13,222 bases of DNA from an uncultured Bacilli bacterium (GCA_947630415.1 CANRHM010000028.1:1-13222), one strand, 5' to 3'. Shown: positions 6,625 to 13,222, counted from the stretch's first letter. Numbers and translations are program-made. Notes: a model not told the origin generated them from the sequence alone.

Positions 6625-7335
6625 ATGTTAATCAAAGATATTCCCGAAACAGAACGACCTAGAGAACGTTTTCTCTTAGTAGGAGTAGAGCATTTAAGTA
6701 ATGAAGAGTTACTTTCCATTTTAATCAAGACAGGAACCAAAGAACGATCAGCGAAACAGATCGCCCTAGAAGTTTTAAAAGAAGTAGGCGCTTTTTCCAA
6801 TTTAAAACAGGCAACCCTTGCTTCTTTAACTAAAATCAAAGGACTAGGGAAAGTAAAAGCGATCGAACTCTTAGCATCGATTGAATTAGGAAAAAGAATC
6901 TTTTTAGAAGAAGAGGGACCCCTAGTAAAAATGAGTTCCCCTAAAGTCATTTGGGAAAAGATGAAATACTTGTTTCAAGATGTTAAACAGGAATACTTTT
7001 ATGCCCTTTACTTTAATGCGAAACAAGAGTTAATTGAGAAGAAGCTGCTCTTTATGGGAACGATTAATCGAAGTATAGTCCATCCACGGGAGATTTTTAA
7101 AGAAGCATACTTAAATAGTGCATCCTCGATTGTCTGTATCCATAACCACCCGAGTGGAGATGTTAATCCAAGCGAAAAAGATATGGAACTAACCGATGCT
7201 TTAGTCGAAATAGGAAAACTCAATAATATTCCGATCGTTGACCATATTATTGTAAGTACCAAAGCCTACTATAGTTTTTGTGAAGCAGGTACATTAGAAA
7301 GGAATTTGTTATGTTCTATCAAAAAAAGAAAATGA
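6625..7335 (+). CDS. radC: RadC family protein with JAB/MPN metalloprotease-like domain
   Basis: The protein has 236 residues. The N-terminal half carries the RadC start (IKDIPETERPRERFL), SNEELLSILIKTG and a helix-hairpin-helix IKGLGKVKAIEL (71-82). The C-terminal half is the JAMM domain with HNHPSGDVNPSEKD (173-186); metal ligands H173, H175 and D186 are present. The molecular function of RadC is unsettled; its old DNA-repair label is not well supported. A GTG at 6616 is in frame but sits inside the ribosome binding site GAGGTGA, so ATG 6625 is the better start. About 15 residues follow the usual end near YYSF; this tail overlaps the ribosome binding site and start of mreC. radC beside mre genes is the classic Bacillus arrangement. 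Confidence 0.93.
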   Translation: MLIKDIPETERPRERFLLVGVEHLSNEELLSILIKTGTKERSAKQIALEVLKEVGAFSNLKQATLASLTKIKGLGKVKAIELLASIELGKRIFLEEEGPLVKMSSPKVIWEKMKYLFQDVKQEYFYALYFNAKQELIEKKLLFMGTINRSIVHPREIFKEAYLNSASSIVCIHNHPSGDVNPSEKDMELTDALVEIGKLNNIPIVDHIIVSTKAYYSFCEAGTLERNLLCSIKKRK

Positions 7336-8075
7336 AACGAAAATTCAAATACATTTTAGGGATACTCCTCTTATTAGTAGGAGGCTTTCTTCTTTATCAA
7401 AGAAGAGATTATTTCTTTTTAGAAAGTACTTTTAAAGACTTTTTTAATGGAGTAGAAGAAGGATTAGAAGCTCCTTTTAGACAGGATGGAAAAGAGATTG
7501 ATCTATCATTAAGTAGAGAAAAAGAGGAAGAACTTACATCCTTAAAATCTTTATTAGAATTAAAAACCATTCTAAGTCGTTTTGACTTAGTGTATGCTAC
7601 TTCCATCTACCGAAATGTGGCTTATTTTAACGATACGATTACTTTGGATAAAGGAGAAAAGGAAGGAATAAATGAGCAAAGTGCCGTCGTTACTTCCTTA
7701 GGTTTGGTGGGACGTATCGATAAAGTGATGGAACACTCGTCCGTAATGAAACTATTAACGACTGATGAAGGAATGCAGTTATCGGTGGTGATTCATGGAA
7801 AGACGGAAGATTACTATGGTGTTCTTAGTACCTATGATAGAGAAACAGGTCTTTTTCTAGTCACGGGAATTCCATCCTCCGCCGAAATCGAAGAAAAGAG
7901 CGAAGTTGTAACAAGTGGACTGGGAGGGGTGTTTCCTTCGGGTATCTATGTAGGTTTCGTTGAAAGTAGTAAAAACGATTCTTTTGGAATTACCAAAAAT
8001 ATAAAAGTTCGCTCTAAACAAGATTTTAACGATATTAAATATGTCGCAATTCTTATGAAAGAGGAGGAAGCATGA
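7311..8075 (+). CDS. mreC: Rod shape-determining protein MreC
   Basis: MreC is a membrane protein that organises the elongation machinery of the cell wall outside the membrane. The 254 residues show a basic N-terminus, one membrane segment (about 13-29), a coiled-coil region (about 64-90) and the double beta-barrel domain with family signatures ATSIYRN (96-102), DTITLDKGEKEGI (108-120), VVTSLGLVGRI (126-136) and VTSGLGGVFPSGIYVGFV (200-217). The start at 7311 has GAAAGGA seven bases upstream and overlaps radC by 25 bases. A second ATG at 7332 forms an ATGA overlap with the radC stop but lacks a ribosome binding site. mreB, which normally sits just before mreC, is absent from this locus. Confidence 0.93.
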   Translation: MFYQKKKMKRKFKYILGILLLLVGGFLLYQRRDYFFLESTFKDFFNGVEEGLEAPFRQDGKEIDLSLSREKEEELTSLKSLLELKTILSRFDLVYATSIYRNVAYFNDTITLDKGEKEGINEQSAVVTSLGLVGRIDKVMEHSSVMKLLTTDEGMQLSVVIHGKTEDYYGVLSTYDRETGLFLVTGIPSSAEIEEKSEVVTSGLGGVFPSGIYVGFVESSKNDSFGITKNIKVRSKQDFNDIKYVAILMKEEEA

Positions 8076-8563
8076 TCTTTGTTTTAGGCATTATTTTTCT
8101 TTTACTTGAAGGATTAATATCCAATTTTGTTCCTTATCTTTCATTTTATTTTCCTTTTAAACTCTTTTTACTTCTTTTGTATTTATTATTGCTTCCCTTT
8201 CTATTTCGATTTAAAAAAAAGGATGTCTTACTTATTACTTTTCTTTTTGGTTTTCTTTATGATTTATGTTACACCGATATCTTTTTCTTACATCCCATTT
8301 TATTTTATTTGACGTATCAAGTCTTATTTTATTTGCAAAAGAAAAGAGTAAGTCCCGTTCTTTCTTATCTTTTATCGTTTTATACGTATCTTATTCTTTA
8401 TTATGCTGTAGCTATCTTTCTTTATAAAGTACCACTTCGTCTATTTTTTATGTATCTTTTACAACTTACTTTTTCTAGTAGTGTGCTCCTTATCCCCATT
8501 ATCTTTGCCTTCTTATTTTTCCCTAAAAAGATGGTTCGCAAGAAAAACTTATTTTCAAAATAG
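8072..8563 (+). CDS. mreD: Rod shape-determining protein MreD
   Basis: The 163-residue integral membrane protein has about five or six hydrophobic segments and the MreD signature FLFGFLYDL (57-65). MreD works with MreC and MreB in lateral wall synthesis. Its ATG overlaps the mreC stop (ATGA), with GAGGAGG just upstream, indicating translational coupling. It ends in a basic tail. No clear terminator follows; the next 84 bases hold the promoter of the two-component genes. Confidence 0.9.
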   Translation: MIFVLGIIFLLLEGLISNFVPYLSFYFPFKLFLLLLYLLLLPFLFRFKKKDVLLITFLFGFLYDLCYTDIFFLHPILFYLTYQVLFYLQKKRVSPVLSYLLSFYTYLILYYAVAIFLYKVPLRLFFMYLLQLTFSSSVLLIPIIFAFLFFPKKMVRKKNLFSK

Positions 8564-8613
8564 TATCCCACAATTTCCCATAAAAGACTCATAATCAAGC
8601 GATTTTTCTTTTC

Positions 8614-8640
8614 TATACTAAAAGCATAGTGATATACTAT
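8614..8640 (+). promoter_or_regulatory. Promoter region of the CssRS-like genes: two TATACT boxes and a small dyad
   Basis: TATACT occurs at 8614-8619 and again at 8633-8638, 19 bases apart. The second has TG at 8630-8631 and is thus an extended -10. ATAGT-GATAT-ACTAT (8626-8640) is an imperfect operator-like dyad over the second box. Neither box has a good -35, which would fit activation by the response regulator itself. Confidence 0.35.
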
Positions 8641-8659
8641 CTATAAAGTGGGTGATATA

Positions 8660-9319
8660 ATGTATACCATTTGTTTAGTAGAAGATGAAAAAGCCTTAGC
8701 CAACATCATCAAAACGTATTTGGAAAAAGAAAATTTCGAAGTGGTAACCTTTGATAAAGGAATGGATGCCATCAACTATATTGGCAATAAAGTCGATTTA
8801 TGGATTCTAGATATCATGCTAAAAGATGAGGTAAGTGGCTATGATGTCATTAAAAAAATCAAGAAGAACGACGATAAAGTTCCCGTTATCTTTACCTCTG
8901 CAAGGGACCAAGATCTAGATAAAATTATTGGTTTAGAACTAGGAAGTGACGATTATTTAGCAAAGCCTTTTTCAACCAAAGAACTAGTACTTCGAGTTAA
9001 AAATATTATTAAAAGAGTTTATGGTGAAGATGAAAGAAAAGTTTTATTTTATGAAGATTACATGGTAGATACGAAGAAACGGATGGTTTTATCGGGAAAC
9101 AATGAGATTAAACTTACGACGTTAGAGTTTGATTTGTTGTTAATTTTCTTAAATAACCAAGGAAGAACGTTCTCAAGAGATGCTATTTTATCATCCGTGT
9201 GGGGTGAAGATTATTTTGGAAGTGACAGGGCTGTCGATGATTTGGTTCGAAGATTAAGAAAAAAGATGCCTCATTTAAATATTAGTACTATTTATGGATT
9301 TGGGTACCGCTTATCATGA
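8660..9319 (+). CDS. OmpR/PhoB-type response regulator, CssR-like
   Basis: The protein has 219 residues from ATG 8660; the in-frame GTG at 8648 is part of the ribosome binding site AAGTGGGTGAT. The receiver domain (1-118) has E8/D9/E10, phosphoacceptor D51 in WILDIML, S80 and K102. A winged-helix DNA-binding domain follows (about 126-219), with recognition region DRAVDDLVRRLRKKM (189-203). Stretches such as LWILDIML, PVIFTSARD, LGLELGS-type GLELGS, WGEDYFGSDRAVDDLVRRL and STIYGFGYR closely resemble my memory of B. subtilis CssR, which controls htrA-type proteases under secretion stress. Orthology was not tested, and no htrA gene is here. It overlaps the kinase gene by four bases. Confidence 0.9.
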   Translation: MYTICLVEDEKALANIIKTYLEKENFEVVTFDKGMDAINYIGNKVDLWILDIMLKDEVSGYDVIKKIKKNDDKVPVIFTSARDQDLDKIIGLELGSDDYLAKPFSTKELVLRVKNIIKRVYGEDERKVLFYEDYMVDTKKRMVLSGNNEIKLTTLEFDLLLIFLNNQGRTFSRDAILSSVWGEDYFGSDRAVDDLVRRLRKKMPHLNISTIYGFGYRLS

Positions 9320-10596
9320 AGTACATTCGTAGTAAATTAAGTAGACAACTTTTTGCTATCACCTTACTTATCTTTTGTGTTGTATTTCTTTGCCTTGGAT
9401 TTTTTCTTCCTAAGGCGATGCAACCGTTCTATGAAAAGAATTTGTACAACTACTTAGCGAAGCCTTTATCTTATACCGAAGAAGAATTACCCTCGACTTC
9501 CATCGATACCGAGATTGCCTATCTTTATAGATACGATTATCGTGTCGTTATTTCCGATAATTTTTCTAAATTGATTCCTATTAACAATGTGGATGAATTT
9601 TTAAATAATCTAGAAAATGGAACAGGGAAGTTTACTTATTTAGGAAAAGGTTACTATTACTATAAAATGGACTATGGACAAGTTACCAAAGTAGCACTTA
9701 CCGATAGCTCTTATATTACGCGTATGCAAAAAGAACTTCGTTACATTTTACTTCCCATTTTAATCTTTACATTTATTATTGTTGCTTTAATTTTAGTAGG
9801 CTTTAGTAGTATTTTAGTTCGTAAAATAACGAAATTAAAAAATAAAATTGACCACATTGATGATGATGACTTTGATCATACCGTAGATGATATAAAAATG
9901 GACGATGAGATTAAATCACTAGCGGTCTCGATTGAAGATATGAGATTATCCTTAAAAAATCAAGAAGAGATGCGAAATCAAATGTATCAAAATATCTCCC
10001 ATGATTTTAAAACCCCACTTGCGGTTATTAAATCTTATATTGAAGCGATTGAAGATAAAGCAATCAGTGAAGAAGAAGCCTTGAAGGTTATTAAAGAAGA
10101 GACCGATCTCTTGGAACGAAAAGTCCATTCCTTACTTTACTTAAATAAACTGGACTACATTAAAAACGTTGAAAATTTAACTTTTGAAGAAGTGGATTTG
10201 GAGTCTTTATTAGAAAAAGCGATTGCTAAGTTTAAGTTCCAACGAAAAGATGTATCTTTTATCCTAGAGAAGGACGATAAAACCAAGTTTATAGGAACTA
10301 TCGACTTATGGGAAAGTGTCATTGATAATCTATTAGGGAACTTTATTCGTTATGCCAAGAAAGAAATTAAGATTACCATTAAGAACCATAAACTTATTTT
10401 CTTTAATGATGGTGATAACATTGATAAAGATTTGCTTAAAGTCATCTTTAATCCGTATCGAAAGGGTATTAAAGGAGAGTTTGGATTAGGCTTATCCATT
10501 ATTCAAAAATCCCTTCAAGTGATGGGCTACACGATCCAAATTAAAAACCATAAAAATGGGGTTAGTTTTACTATTTCGAAAGAGGTTCGTAAATGA
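9316..10596 (+). CDS. Sensor histidine kinase, CssS-like
   Basis: The protein has 426 residues. Membrane segment 1 (about 11-33), an extracytoplasmic sensing region of about 110 residues, membrane segment 2 (about 143-167), a HAMP linker (about 168-220) and a kinase core follow in order. The phosphoacceptor is H229 in QNISHDFKTPLAVIKSY, the N box is NLLGNFIRYA with N342, G1 is NDGDNI (364-369) and G2 is GEFGLGLS (387-394). NDGDNI in place of the usual DxGxG, and KGIKGEFGLGLSI, are features I recall from CssS. The extracytoplasmic part is tyrosine-rich (YLGKGYYYYKMDYG, 108-121). Start overlap ATGA with the regulator indicates coupled translation. Likely role: sensing misfolded secreted protein or envelope stress, inferred from resemblance only. 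Confidence 0.9.
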   Translation: MKYIRSKLSRQLFAITLLIFCVVFLCLGFFLPKAMQPFYEKNLYNYLAKPLSYTEEELPSTSIDTEIAYLYRYDYRVVISDNFSKLIPINNVDEFLNNLENGTGKFTYLGKGYYYYKMDYGQVTKVALTDSSYITRMQKELRYILLPILIFTFIIVALILVGFSSILVRKITKLKNKIDHIDDDDFDHTVDDIKMDDEIKSLAVSIEDMRLSLKNQEEMRNQMYQNISHDFKTPLAVIKSYIEAIEDKAISEEEALKVIKEETDLLERKVHSLLYLNKLDYIKNVENLTFEEVDLESLLEKAIAKFKFQRKDVSFILEKDDKTKFIGTIDLWESVIDNLLGNFIRYAKKEIKITIKNHKLIFFNDGDNIDKDLLKVIFNPYRKGIKGEFGLGLSIIQKSLQVMGYTIQIKNHKNGVSFTISKEVRK

Positions 10597-10608
10597 ATCT
10601 CTTTTTTT
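10579..10608 (+). terminator. Intrinsic terminator overlapping the end of the kinase gene
   Basis: AAAGAGGTTC (10579-10588) pairs with GAATCTCTTT (10595-10604), with one G-T pair, around a six-base loop. It runs into T to 10608. The stop codon TGA (10594-10596) lies at the loop/right arm boundary, so the hairpin is partly coding sequence. Confidence 0.75.
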
Positions 10609-10633
10609 AGTCCATACTACTAAGGGTGATATA

Positions 10634-11404
10634 ATGCATATTTTAATTACAGGTGCTACTTCAGGCATTGGTTATAGAGTAGCAGAAGCGCTTTTAGAAA
10701 GAGGACACTTTGTCTATTTGACAACACATACAGAAAAAGAAAGTCAAAATCTTAGAGAAAAGTTCAAAGAAGAGAAGGCTATTTCGATTTTTAAACTCGA
10801 TATTACAAATCCTAAAGATTATGAGAAAGCATCAACTCTATCCATCGATGTTTTAATATGTCATGCAAGCCTTGGAGTAGGAGGTTCCTTAATCGATTTA
10901 GATGTGACTAAAATCAAAGAAAATTACGATGTAAATGTCTTTGGAAATCTATCGTTTATTCAAAAAATGATACCCATCTTACTTGCAAGAAAAGGACGCC
11001 TTATTGTAACCTCTTCCATTGCTAGTATTATTCCTATTCCCTTTTTAGGAAGTTATACCTCTACGAAAGCTTCTTTATCGATGTTAATGAAAGTATTACG
11101 AATGGAGTTAAAACTGTTAGAAAAGCCCATCTCTGTTTCACTCATTGAACCAGGAATATACAATACCGGTTTTAACGATGTTATGCTTGATGAGATTGCT
11201 TTTTATAGTAAGCAACATAAAAAGAAATTAACAAAATTTCAACGTTTAGAGAAACAAATCTTTAAGATGATGGGAAAAGATTCGTATAAATCGATTGTGA
11301 AAAAGTTTATAAAAGCGGTAGAAGCTTCTCATCCTAGAAAAGTTTATAGAGCACCTTTTACTTCTCGAATCTTTACTAAAATCTATCTTTTACTCTTTGG
11401 CTAA
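10634..11404 (+). CDS. Short-chain dehydrogenase/reductase
   Basis: A 256-residue classical SDR fold for NAD(P)-dependent oxidation or reduction of a hydroxyl/keto group. Visible motifs: dinucleotide loop TGATSGIG (6-13), D56 in KLDITNP, CHASLG (76-81) where NNAG is usual, structural N101, catalytic serine near 127-128 (VTSSIAS), YTSTK with Y141 and K145, and EPGIYNT (172-178). The catalytic tetrad is complete; the NNAG replacement is a modest departure. The C-terminal 60 residues are basic, with a hydrophobic end (YLLLFG), so membrane association is possible. The substrate is unknown. The start is ATG 10634, with AAGGGTGAT upstream. In-frame sequence back to 10556 lies within the kinase gene and terminator and is not taken as coding. 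No separate promoter is convincing. Confidence 0.9.
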   Translation: MHILITGATSGIGYRVAEALLERGHFVYLTTHTEKESQNLREKFKEEKAISIFKLDITNPKDYEKASTLSIDVLICHASLGVGGSLIDLDVTKIKENYDVNVFGNLSFIQKMIPILLARKGRLIVTSSIASIIPIPFLGSYTSTKASLSMLMKVLRMELKLLEKPISVSLIEPGIYNTGFNDVMLDEIAFYSKQHKKKLTKFQRLEKQIFKMMGKDSYKSIVKKFIKAVEASHPRKVYRAPFTSRIFTKIYLLLFG

Positions 11405-11425
11405 TCCTTTGAAAAAGCCTTTTTT
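11399..11425 (+). terminator. Weak terminator candidate after the dehydrogenase gene
   Basis: Short pairings GGCT (11399-11402) with AGCC (11416-11419), or CTTT with AAAG inside, precede a T run. AAGCC plus a T run recurs at 11437-11448. The stems are short, so termination may be leaky. Confidence 0.35.
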
Positions 11426-11427
11426 CC

Positions 11428-11456
11428 TTGACAAATAAGCCTTTTTTTGGTATAAT
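11428..11456 (+). promoter_or_regulatory. Perfect consensus sigma-A promoter with extended -10
   Basis: TTGACA (11428-11433), a 17-base spacer and TATAAT (11451-11456), with TG at 11448-11449. All elements match consensus, which is rare for a chromosomal gene. AGACTACTTT follows at 11458-11467, as it does after the promoter at 95-123. The ribosome binding site AAAGGGGGA comes next. Confidence 0.9.
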
Positions 11457-11486
11457 TAGACTACTTTTAAAAAGGGGGAATAAAAA

Positions 11487-12164
11487 ATGGAACCAAAGGA
11501 TTTAATGAATTTATCGGTGGAAGAACTAGGAAAAGAAAAGATGCGTATTGAAAACGAAATAGCTTCGTTAGAAGATTGGATGAAGTATTATCAAGATAAT
11601 AAGCATCGCTTTATGGAAGATTATAACGATTTAGTAAGAGTCATTAAAGAAGACCAAGAAGAAGTAGCTCGTATTGAAGATAAGATAAAATACGATAATT
11701 TAACTAAAAAAATCAAACATAGTGCTTCTCTTTGGCTTTCTTCTATCAAAGAAAATGGTTTTAAAGTAAGAGACTTCTTGATGTCTAGCGTGTTACTTGG
11801 TGCTGTAGGCTTGACGGTAACTAGCTTTTTAGCACATCCTTATCTTACCATTATTGCTGGAGCAACGCTTATTATTACTGCCGATTCCGTTGCTATATTT
11901 ACGAGTGGTGAATCAGATAAAACGGATGAAGCTCTTGACGAATTACATACAGAAATTGCTCATTTTGAAAATGAAATGAGAGGGAATTTCAAAGCTCAAG
12001 GCGAATTTAGTCAATGTATGCGTGAAACAGGCGATGAAATAGAAGAAAGAAAAACCTATTTAGCGTCTATCAACAAACGTATTGATGTACTAACAGAAGG
12101 AACTACGAGAGAAGAAGAGAAAAAAGAAGTTTCTTTACACGAAGGTAAAGTTTATACGAAATAA
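11487..12164 (+). CDS. Coiled coil, membrane hairpin, coiled coil protein (paralogue-like)
   Basis: No named family is recognised. The 225 residues have a charged coiled-coil-like region (about 10-75), two hydrophobic segments (about 97-116 and 119-138) joined by a tight turn HP, and a second coiled-coil-like region (about 145-215) with an acidic/basic tail. Residues 10-28 match residues 77-95 of the next protein at 11 of 19 positions, so the two are probably paralogues. There is no signal peptide; both ends are probably cytoplasmic. The start is supported by AGGGGGA. The next gene begins 14 bases after the stop, and its ribosome binding site overlaps this stop, so the pair form an operon under the strongest promoter in the window. 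High expression is inferred from that promoter. Confidence 0.87.
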   Translation: MEPKDLMNLSVEELGKEKMRIENEIASLEDWMKYYQDNKHRFMEDYNDLVRVIKEDQEEVARIEDKIKYDNLTKKIKHSASLWLSSIKENGFKVRDFLMSSVLLGAVGLTVTSFLAHPYLTIIAGATLIITADSVAIFTSGESDKTDEALDELHTEIAHFENEMRGNFKAQGEFSQCMRETGDEIEERKTYLASINKRIDVLTEGTTREEEKKEVSLHEGKVYTK

Positions 12165-12178
12165 GGAGGTCCTAACGG

Positions 12179-13030
12179 ATGAACTATGATTACACATGGG
12201 CTCTAAATGAATTAGGATATCAAGAAGACCTCACGTTTGATGAAGTTAAAAAACGTTACCGTACATTATCTAAAAAATATCATCCCGATATAAATCCAGA
12301 GGTGGACCCTGAAACATTTAAAACATTATCCAGGGCGTTTGAAGATATTAAAAAGAAACAAGTAAAACCCCATCAAAATAAAAAGAACACCAATTATCAA
12401 AATACTTCCTTGAATGAACTTTATAAAAGAAAACATAAAATAGAAAAAGAAATTGTTAGTTTATCTACACTAATAGAACAAGCCCATAGTACTGTTGAAG
12501 CCAAAAGACAAGAACTATTAGATGATTCCTTTCAAATTCGCATCTTAGAAAATACTTATGATAAAACAAAAGCTTCTATAAAATCAATTGGTTTCATGCT
12601 GCTAATTAAAAATATTTTATCGAATAAGGATTTGGAAGAAAATCCATTACATCAAACATTGATTTTATTAGGTACTTGTGCGCTTACTTTTTTAGGCATT
12701 TTTGCTATGCTACCTTCTTTTCCTATAGTTGGAACACTTTCTTTAGGCTTTTTAATTTCTTCTTGTGTTAAAGAAATGACCAATATTCAAAAAAGAAGGG
12801 ACTTAGAAGATTACAAGCAAGAAATAAAGTATCTTCGCACTAACTTAGAAGCAAAGAAAAACAATTATGCCTTTTATAAGCAAAGTGAAGATCGATTAAT
12901 TCGTAAACAACAAGATAGAGCAGTAGAACTTGCAAGAATAAACGAAGAAATCGATAAATACACTGCTTATGAAGATCCTAAAGAAAAACAGACCCAAAAG
13001 AGTGGAAGTTATCAATATACTAAAAAATAA
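12179..13030 (+). CDS. J-domain protein fused to coiled coil/membrane hairpin region
   Basis: The 283 residues begin with a J-domain (about 3-60) carrying KKRYRTLSKKYHPDINPE with the essential HPD at 35-37; J-domains stimulate the ATPase of DnaK-type Hsp70. No glycine-rich, zinc-finger or DnaJ C-terminal substrate domain follows, so this is not DnaJ itself but a class C type. After a polar linker (60-76) come a coiled coil (about 78-130), two hydrophobic segments (about 159-178 and 181-197), another coiled coil (about 200-265) and a polar tail. The part after residue 76 resembles the preceding protein in order and partly in sequence. A near-perfect AAGGAGGT eight bases upstream fixes the start. 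Likely role: bringing DnaK to a membrane-bound coiled-coil assembly. Confidence 0.88.
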   Translation: MNYDYTWALNELGYQEDLTFDEVKKRYRTLSKKYHPDINPEVDPETFKTLSRAFEDIKKKQVKPHQNKKNTNYQNTSLNELYKRKHKIEKEIVSLSTLIEQAHSTVEAKRQELLDDSFQIRILENTYDKTKASIKSIGFMLLIKNILSNKDLEENPLHQTLILLGTCALTFLGIFAMLPSFPIVGTLSLGFLISSCVKEMTNIQKRRDLEDYKQEIKYLRTNLEAKKNNYAFYKQSEDRLIRKQQDRAVELARINEEIDKYTAYEDPKEKQTQKSGSYQYTKK

Positions 13031-13050
13031 ACCGGTTGATCCGGTTTTTT
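13029..13050 (+). terminator. Intrinsic terminator after the J-domain gene
   Basis: AAACCGG (13029-13035) pairs perfectly with CCGGTTT (13041-13047) around TTGAT, with further T to 13050. It overlaps the stop codon TAA (13028-13030). Confidence 0.88.
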
Positions 13051-13160
13051 TAATTATTTTATTTTTTTGAAGAAATTTAGAAAAAAAGTTGGAATTATAT
13101 TATTGGAGCACTTAATAGTTGGGTGAAGCCAAACTTCTTTAAGAGGGGAGGCGATGTGAT

Positions 13161-13222
13161 ATGACAAAAAAAGATTTTTTAATCTCTTCTTTGCTTATCA
13201 TGAACTTTTTATTGATAGTATT
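13161..13222 (+). CDS. Start of a short hydrophobic protein, cut by the window end; possible small membrane toxin
   Basis: ATG 13161 opens a frame of 20 codons that runs off the window: MTKKDFLISSLLIMNFLLIV. A very strong ribosome binding site, GGGGAGGCGAT (13145-13155), precedes it. A short polar start followed at once by a hydrophobic stretch, and this kind of leader, recall the small holin-like or TxpA/BsrG-type type I toxins of Firmicutes. With no end and no antisense RNA visible, it could equally be the first membrane segment of a larger protein. Confidence 0.5.
   Translation, partial: MTKKDFLISSLLIMNFLLIV

Noticed and set aside
1436..7606. Several minus-strand open frames of 65-115 codons
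   Set aside because: All lie opposite well-supported genes and show no start signals or recognisable protein features.
8127..8312. Second plus-strand open frame inside mreD
   Set aside because: It is a shadow of the T-rich membrane-coding sequence in another frame; mreD has the ribosome binding site and family motifs.
8593..8615. Terminator after mreD (AATC-AAGC-GATT plus T-rich run)
   Set aside because: The stem is only four base pairs and the T run is interrupted; readthrough cannot be excluded either way.
10556..10633. Upstream extension of the dehydrogenase to 10556
   Set aside because: It would run through the kinase end and terminator. ATG 10634 has a proper ribosome binding site and places the GATSGIG loop at the usual distance from the start.

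Overview
The window is a piece of an AT-rich Firmicutes-type (Bacilli-like) chromosome. The evidence is strong purine-rich Shine-Dalgarno sites, sigma-A type promoters, intrinsic terminators, very dense gene packing and a B. subtilis-like mre neighbourhood. TGA is a real stop codon here (it ends radC, mreC and both two-component genes, three of them in overlaps with the next gene), so the code is the standard bacterial one and not the Mycoplasma/Spiroplasma one. The species cannot be named from this sequence; an uncultured gut Bacilli/RF39-type lineage is a guess. Every complete gene is on the plus strand, and no gene-free stretch exceeds about 150 bases. I see no rRNA, tRNA, CRISPR array or intact mobile element.

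Left part (1-5427). Two short direct repeats at the window edge precede a small membrane protein built as coiled coil, membrane hairpin, coiled coil. Fifteen bases later comes an adenylate-forming acyl-CoA ligase-like enzyme, closed by a terminator. A membrane hybrid histidine kinase (kinase plus receiver) and an Hpt-receiver protein follow. Together these two contain all four phospho-acceptor sites of a His-Asp-His-Asp relay, but no output domain.

Middle (5426-8563). A strong promoter drives a secreted glucosaminidase-like wall hydrolase with its own terminator. Next come a membrane-anchored SPOR-like protein, radC, mreC and mreD, very likely one transcription unit. This resembles the B. subtilis order spoIIB-maf-radC-mreB-mreC-mreD, with maf and mreB absent from their usual places.

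Right part (8564-13222). A response regulator and histidine kinase that look like CssR/CssS (secretion stress) sit where minCD would be in B. subtilis. A short-chain dehydrogenase follows. A promoter with perfect -35, perfect -10, 17-base spacing and an extended -10 then drives two neighbouring genes. The first encodes another coiled coil/membrane hairpin protein; the second encodes a similar protein with a J-domain fused to its N-terminus. The window ends inside a short hydrophobic reading frame with a very strong ribosome binding site, possibly a small membrane toxin.

The most unusual signal is the set of three coiled coil/membrane hairpin proteins at the two ends of the window. The promoter and start-site region of the first gene and of the second transcription unit match over 17 bases with two differences, at the same spacing from the -10. 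This suggests one co-regulated membrane system, with a J-domain to recruit DnaK. I know of no named system with this make-up. The window as a whole leans toward the cell envelope: wall hydrolysis, rod-shape proteins, envelope stress sensing and membrane-anchored coiled coils.
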